64,000 bases of DNA from UBA1757 sp045627385 (GTDB taxonomy: Bacteria; Bacteroidota; Bacteroidia; Bacteroidales; UBA1402). The notes under the pieces are model-generated. The model was given only the letters and a program-made list of their open reading frames with translations. It ran no database searches and had not been told where the DNA came from. Within the stretch, counting starts at the first letter, position 1; each line of letters opens with the position of its first letter. Location of the stretch: positions 1 through 64,000 of the forward strand of contig JAZQNO010000034.1 in NCBI GenBank assembly GCA_045627385.1. The letters are read 5' to 3'. Shown here piece by piece: positions 60,647 through 64,000 of the stretch. The position numbers and the translations under genes were made by a program.

Positions 60647-61654
60647 ATGAATTTATTTGATCAAATGCGTAACCGGGCCCAGGCGCTTCCTCAGCGCGTG
60701 GTGCTTCCCGAAGGAGACGAAATCCGCACCTTGAAGGCTGCCAACCAGATTTTGGCGGAAAAGATTGCGGAAATCATTCTGATTGGCGATCCGAACCATA
60801 TCAAGGCTCTGGCTGCTGAGAATCAGCTGGAAAACATCTGTAAGGCCACCATCATCGATCCGACTTGCCACGCCAAGAAACAGGACTATGCTCAGCTTCT
60901 TTTTGAACTTCGCAAGAACAAGGGCATGACTCTTGAAGAGGCGGCCAAGAAGGTGGAAGATCCTCTCTATCTGGCCTGTCTGATGATCAAGGCCGGCGAT
61001 GCCGACGGTGAAGTGGCGGGTGCCCGCAATTCGACCGGCAACGTGCTCCGTCCGGCGCTTCAGCTCATCAAGACCCAGCCGGGCATTTCTGTGGTTTCAG
61101 GCGCTTTCCTGATGTTTGTCCAGGACCACCGGTACGGTTATGACGGTCTGCTCGTGTTTGCAGACTGCGCCGTCACACCCAATCCCACAGCTTCCGAACT
61201 GGCTCAGATTGCCGTTTCGGCCGCACAGACGGCCCGCAACTTGGGCGGTTATGAACCTCACGTGGCCATGTTGAGCTTCTCGACCAAGGGCAGTGCCAAA
61301 CACGAAATGGTCGACAAGGTGGTCGAAGCCACCCGTCTGGCCAAGGAAATGGCTCCCGACCTCTCTATTGACGGCGAACTTCAGGCCGATGCGGCTCTGG
61401 TTCCTTCGGTAGGCGCACAGAAGGCTCCCGGCAGCCAGGTGGCCGGCCATGCCGACGTGCTGGTGTTCCCCTCGCTCGAAGCGGGCAACATCGCTTACAA
61501 ACTCGTTCAGCGTCTGGGCAACCAGGAGGCTGTCGGTCCTATCCTTCAGGGTATCGCCGCTCCGGTCAATGACTTGTCGAGAGGCTGTTCCGTAGACGAT
61601 GTCTACAAGATGATCATCATTACTTCCAACCAAGCTATCGGTCTCAAAAAATGA
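60647..61654 (+). CDS. pta: Phosphate acetyltransferase
   Basis: A 335-residue short-form enzyme converting acetyl-CoA and phosphate to acetyl phosphate. It has VVLPEGDEIRTLKAA, GEVAGARNSTGNVLRPALQ, FADCAVTPNPTASELAQIA and FPSLEAGNIAYKLVQR, covering the family active site. No DRTGG regulatory domain is present. The frame is open to 60524, within cdaA; the ATG at 60647 is chosen. It overlaps ackA by four bases. Confidence 0.95.
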   Translation: MNLFDQMRNRAQALPQRVVLPEGDEIRTLKAANQILAEKIAEIILIGDPNHIKALAAENQLENICKATIIDPTCHAKKQDYAQLLFELRKNKGMTLEEAAKKVEDPLYLACLMIKAGDADGEVAGARNSTGNVLRPALQLIKTQPGISVVSGAFLMFVQDHRYGYDGLLVFADCAVTPNPTASELAQIAVSAAQTARNLGGYEPHVAMLSFSTKGSAKHEMVDKVVEATRLAKEMAPDLSIDGELQADAALVPSVGAQKAPGSQVAGHADVLVFPSLEAGNIAYKLVQRLGNQEAVGPILQGIAAPVNDLSRGCSVDDVYKMIIITSNQAIGLKK

Positions 61655-62841
61655 AAATTCTGGTTCTTAACTGCGGCAGTTCTTCCATCAAATACAAACT
61701 GTTCGATATGGATGCCAACAGCGTTATGGCGCAGGGCGGCATCGAAAAAATCGGTCTTCCGGACTCCTTTATCAAAATCAAACTGCCTTCAGGCGAAAAA
61801 GTCACCATCGAGGAGGACTTTCCTGCCCATACCGAGGGCATTGAATTCATTTTCAACTTGTTGACCAAAGGTCAGTATGCCGTCATCTCTTCGATGGACG
61901 AAATTGACGCCGTCGGTCATCGGGTGGTCCACGGCGGCGAAAAGTTCAATGCCAGTGTCCTGATTACAGACAAGGTCATTGAACAGATTGTCGAATGCTC
62001 CGATCTGGCTCCTTTGCATAATCCCGCCAATTTGTTGGGTATCAGAGCTGTCTCCAATATCGCTCCGAAGATGCCGCAGGTGGCTGTATTCGATACGGCT
62101 TTCCATCAGACGATGCCTTCCATGGCCTATATGTACGCCATTCCTTATGAATATTATGAGAAATATGGCGTACGCCGTTACGGTTTCCACGGAACCAGCC
62201 ACCGCTATGTCTCCAAACGCGCTTGCGACATTTTGGGCGTCGACTACAGCAAACAGCGCATCATAACGGCCCATATCGGCAATGGCGGTTCCATCGCGGC
62301 GGTGCTCAACGGCAAGTGCATCGATACGACGATGGGCCTGACCCCTCTGGAAGGTTTGGTCATGGGCACCCGTTCCGGCGACATTGACGCAGGTGCCGTC
62401 ACCTATCTGATGGATAAGGAAAAACTCGACACCAAGGCCATCAGCACGATACTCAATAAGAAAAGCGGTATGCTCGGCCTTTCCGGAAAAAGCGATATGC
62501 GCGACTTGACGGCCGAAAAGGACAGCGATCCGCGTTGCCGGATGACTTTCGACCTCTACAATTACCGCATCAAGAAATATATCGGCGCTTACGCCGCCGC
62601 CTTGAACGGTGTCGACATTCTGGTGTTTACGGGCGGTGTCGGAGAAAACCAGTCGCCCAATCGTGCCGCCATTTGTGAAGGACTCGATTATTTGGGTCTG
62701 AAGTTTGACGCGGCCAAGAATGAGACCATACACGGAGATGAAGCCATCATTTCAACGCCCGATTCGAAAGTGACCGTGATGGTGGTCCCGACTGACGAGG
62801 AGTGGATGATCGCTTCCGATACGATCGACTGCTTGAAATAA
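61651..62841 (+). CDS. ackA: Acetate kinase
   Basis: A 396-residue ASKHA kinase making ATP and acetate from acetyl phosphate. It has LVLNCGSSSIKYKL at the start, GHRVVHGG, FDTAFHQTMP, YGFHGTSH, HIGNGGSIAA, and the C-terminal GGVGENQ. With pta it forms the acetate fermentation branch. Start and stop overlap pta as ATGA. Confidence 0.96.
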   Translation: MKILVLNCGSSSIKYKLFDMDANSVMAQGGIEKIGLPDSFIKIKLPSGEKVTIEEDFPAHTEGIEFIFNLLTKGQYAVISSMDEIDAVGHRVVHGGEKFNASVLITDKVIEQIVECSDLAPLHNPANLLGIRAVSNIAPKMPQVAVFDTAFHQTMPSMAYMYAIPYEYYEKYGVRRYGFHGTSHRYVSKRACDILGVDYSKQRIITAHIGNGGSIAAVLNGKCIDTTMGLTPLEGLVMGTRSGDIDAGAVTYLMDKEKLDTKAISTILNKKSGMLGLSGKSDMRDLTAEKDSDPRCRMTFDLYNYRIKKYIGAYAAALNGVDILVFTGGVGENQSPNRAAICEGLDYLGLKFDAAKNETIHGDEAIISTPDSKVTVMVVPTDEEWMIASDTIDCLK

Positions 62842-62859
62842 GATCTGGTGAAAGCTGAC

Positions 62860-62898
62860 AAGAGCCTCAGAGTTGGATGTCCAACTGCTGGGGCTCTT
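62860..62898. terminator. Hairpin at the ackA/NigD-like convergence
   Basis: Arms AAGAGCC and GGCTCTT enclose a second small stem (TTGGA/TCCAA). The hairpin covers the last codons and the stop of the minus-strand NigD-like gene and lies 18 bases after ackA, so it may end the ackA transcript. No strong T-run follows. Confidence 0.45.
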
Positions 62899-63517
62899 CT
62901 GTTTCTGAGAGCCACTTGAGGTGAATGATCCGGTAGTCTGTGAACTTGATGCCGGATTCGGGCAGGAAGGAGAGAAGTGCGCTCATCTTCATTCTGTCCG
63001 CTTTTTGGGACAGGTCGTGATGGACCAGCGTCAGGAACAGGCACGAGTCGTTCTTTTCGTCGACCGACATCTGGAAGGTGGCGTCATAGGCTTGGCATTC
63101 CAGACAATTGAGCGAAAGGTTGAGGAATCCGCCGCCAAGCCAGCAGGAAACCATATCGACAGGATCGCTGGCTTTGAGACTTTCGAGCGAAGTCTCTCCG
63201 TTGGCGCAAGTCAGAACGGGCACTTCGTACAGTTCTTCGAACCTGGCATAGTAGTACGAACTGTCACGCTGGGGCTGTGATTGGATGCGATAGAGGACCT
63301 GGTAACGTTTTCCCTTGTCCAGTGCGATGTTCTGACTTTTCTCATCGGGAATCAGAATGTTGCCATTGTCCATGACGAGAGTGACGCCAGTGCTGTCTGA
63401 AAGGCTGGCAACACCCAGTTCGAGGTGATATTGGTCATCACCCAACTGATTGAGATCGAGAACGCAGCCCGTTGCCAGGCAAAGGAAAAGCAGTGATATG
63501 AGCGGCAGATGCTTCAT
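62867..63517 (-). CDS. NigD-like lipoprotein
   Basis: A 216-residue lipoprotein (lipobox Cys near residue 18 in LATGCVL). The middle and end resemble NigD/NigD-like proteins of Bacteroidota: an OB-like N-terminal part, then a beta-sandwich with WLGGGFLNLSLN and a C-terminal segment in which strands and charged loops alternate. Function is not known beyond surface or periplasmic placement. The frame extends to 63658 inside the next gene; the ATG at 63517 is taken. Confidence 0.75.
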   Translation of the reverse strand: MKHLPLISLLFLCLATGCVLDLNQLGDDQYHLELGVASLSDSTGVTLVMDNGNILIPDEKSQNIALDKGKRYQVLYRIQSQPQRDSSYYYARFEELYEVPVLTCANGETSLESLKASDPVDMVSCWLGGGFLNLSLNCLECQAYDATFQMSVDEKNDSCLFLTLVHHDLSQKADRMKMSALLSFLPESGIKFTDYRIIHLKWLSETEEPQQLDIQL

Positions 63518-63521
63518 GAAA

Positions 63522-64000
63522 TCAATTCTGTCTGGACTTGCGCTTGTTCCGCACCGGGTTGGCATACATTTCCAACAGTTTGGTGCGCAGGAACGAGACA
63601 TCTTTAGCCGATTCGGGGATGCCGACTTTCTGCAATTGCTGTTGGATGTAGTCGTCAAACATCTTCCGGTCCGAAGGTGTGTAGTTCAGCTCGGCGCCCT
63701 GCTGTCCGTCCAGCATATCCGCGGCTATGTAGTTGTTGGGATAGAGACGGTAGTGGGCGTGAATGCTCCGGTCGATGAGTCCGGCAATCGCTTCCAGCAA
63801 ATCTTTTTTCGGTCTGTCTGCGTCCATAGTGGCCAGTTGTTGTCCAAAATCTGTGTCGGCGTGGTAGAACACACGTCCCTTGTAGCCCGACAAACCAGTT
63901 TTCATGTTGAGCATGTCATCCTCGGGTGTTTTCCTGTAGCCTTCGAAATCGCGTTTCAACTGCATTTCTTGGGCTTTCAGATAGTCACAGGGGTCGTACT
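63522..64000 (-). CDS. 3' part of an acyltransferase-like gene (cut by window edge)
   Basis: The reading frame is open from 64000 and stops at 63522; an internal ATG at 63965 is unlikely to be the real start because the frame before it reads YDPCDYLKAQE, a plausible protein sequence. The visible 159 residues are mostly charged helix with DRSIHAHYRLYPNNYIAADML and a basic end. They resemble, from memory, the C-terminal end of Bacteroidota phospholipid-type acyltransferases, but no catalytic motif is in the window, so the call is tentative. It ends four bases before the NigD-like ATG and probably shares its transcript. Confidence 0.45.
   Translation of the reverse strand, partial: YDPCDYLKAQEMQLKRDFEGYRKTPEDDMLNMKTGLSGYKGRVFYHADTDFGQQLATMDADRPKKDLLEAIAGLIDRSIHAHYRLYPNNYIAADMLDGQQGAELNYTPSDRKMFDDYIQQQLQKVGIPESAKDVSFLRTKLLEMYANPVRNKRKSRQN

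Noticed and set aside
1..64000. CRISPR arrays, insertion sequences, rRNA genes
   Set aside because: No spaced direct repeats, transposase frames or rRNA segments were recognised on reading through the window.

Overview
The window comes from a member of the Bacteroidota, most likely order Bacteroidales. The evidence is the gene order tRNA-Tyr, tRNA-Gly, tRNA-Thr, tuf, tRNA-Trp, secE, nusG, rplKAJL, rpoBC, together with a NigD-like lipoprotein, a TonB-dependent outer membrane protein, zinc-finger-less TopA, and many promoters of the Bacteroidota form TTTG - about 20 bases - TAnnTTTG (often TAnnTTCG). GC content looks moderate. Genus cannot be set from sequence reading alone.

Layout. 75-11975: pectin and rhamnose use (a PL10-CE8 fusion, a GH28 lipoprotein, a GH51 arabinofuranosidase, rhaB, rhaA), with an amidohydrolase, an aminotransferase and a LolE-type permease between them. 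12063-18543: housekeeping (topA, gamma-carbonic anhydrase-like protein, pepP, rpsU, xerC, hpf). 18664-31469: the tRNA/EF-Tu/ribosomal protein/RNA polymerase block. 31566-35995: exodeoxyribonuclease III, an orphan histidine kinase and a large beta-helix protein in one minus-strand operon. 36033-43485: a seven-gene minus-strand RiPP operon. 43805-50529: a secreted glycosidase-like lipoprotein, an MFS sugar porter and a GH78 rhamnosidase. 50520-56612: a complete phosphotransferase system (EIIA, EI, HPr, EIICB) in a tightly overlapping operon behind a VanZ-like gene and a beta-helix glycosidase-like gene. 56778-64000: a ComEA-like protein, murF, folP, cdaA, pta, ackA, a NigD-like gene and the 3' part of one more gene.

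The most notable locus is 36033-43485. It encodes a 77-residue peptide with a Leu-Pro-Gly-Met junction followed by a block of eight Cys broken by Thr and Ser and then a Gly/Ser/Pro-rich tail. This is the layout of streptolysin S-family (SagA, ClosA) precursors. Downstream lie an E1-like/SagC-like protein, a YcaO cyclodehydratase ending in PxPxP, a SagB-type FMN dehydrogenase, a membrane M50 protease, a secreted TPR-like protein and a TonB-dependent receptor. I read this as a thiazole/oxazole-modified peptide (TOMM) system of streptolysin S type in a Gram-negative Bacteroidota host, without the usual ABC exporter. Function and activity are inference.

The second unusual locus is the complete PTS, since Bacteroidales seldom use PEP-dependent sugar uptake. 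Several of its genes overlap by ATGA, suggesting translational coupling. The RNA polymerase beta subunit also carries Asn where the rifampicin-binding His (E. coli 526) is usual.
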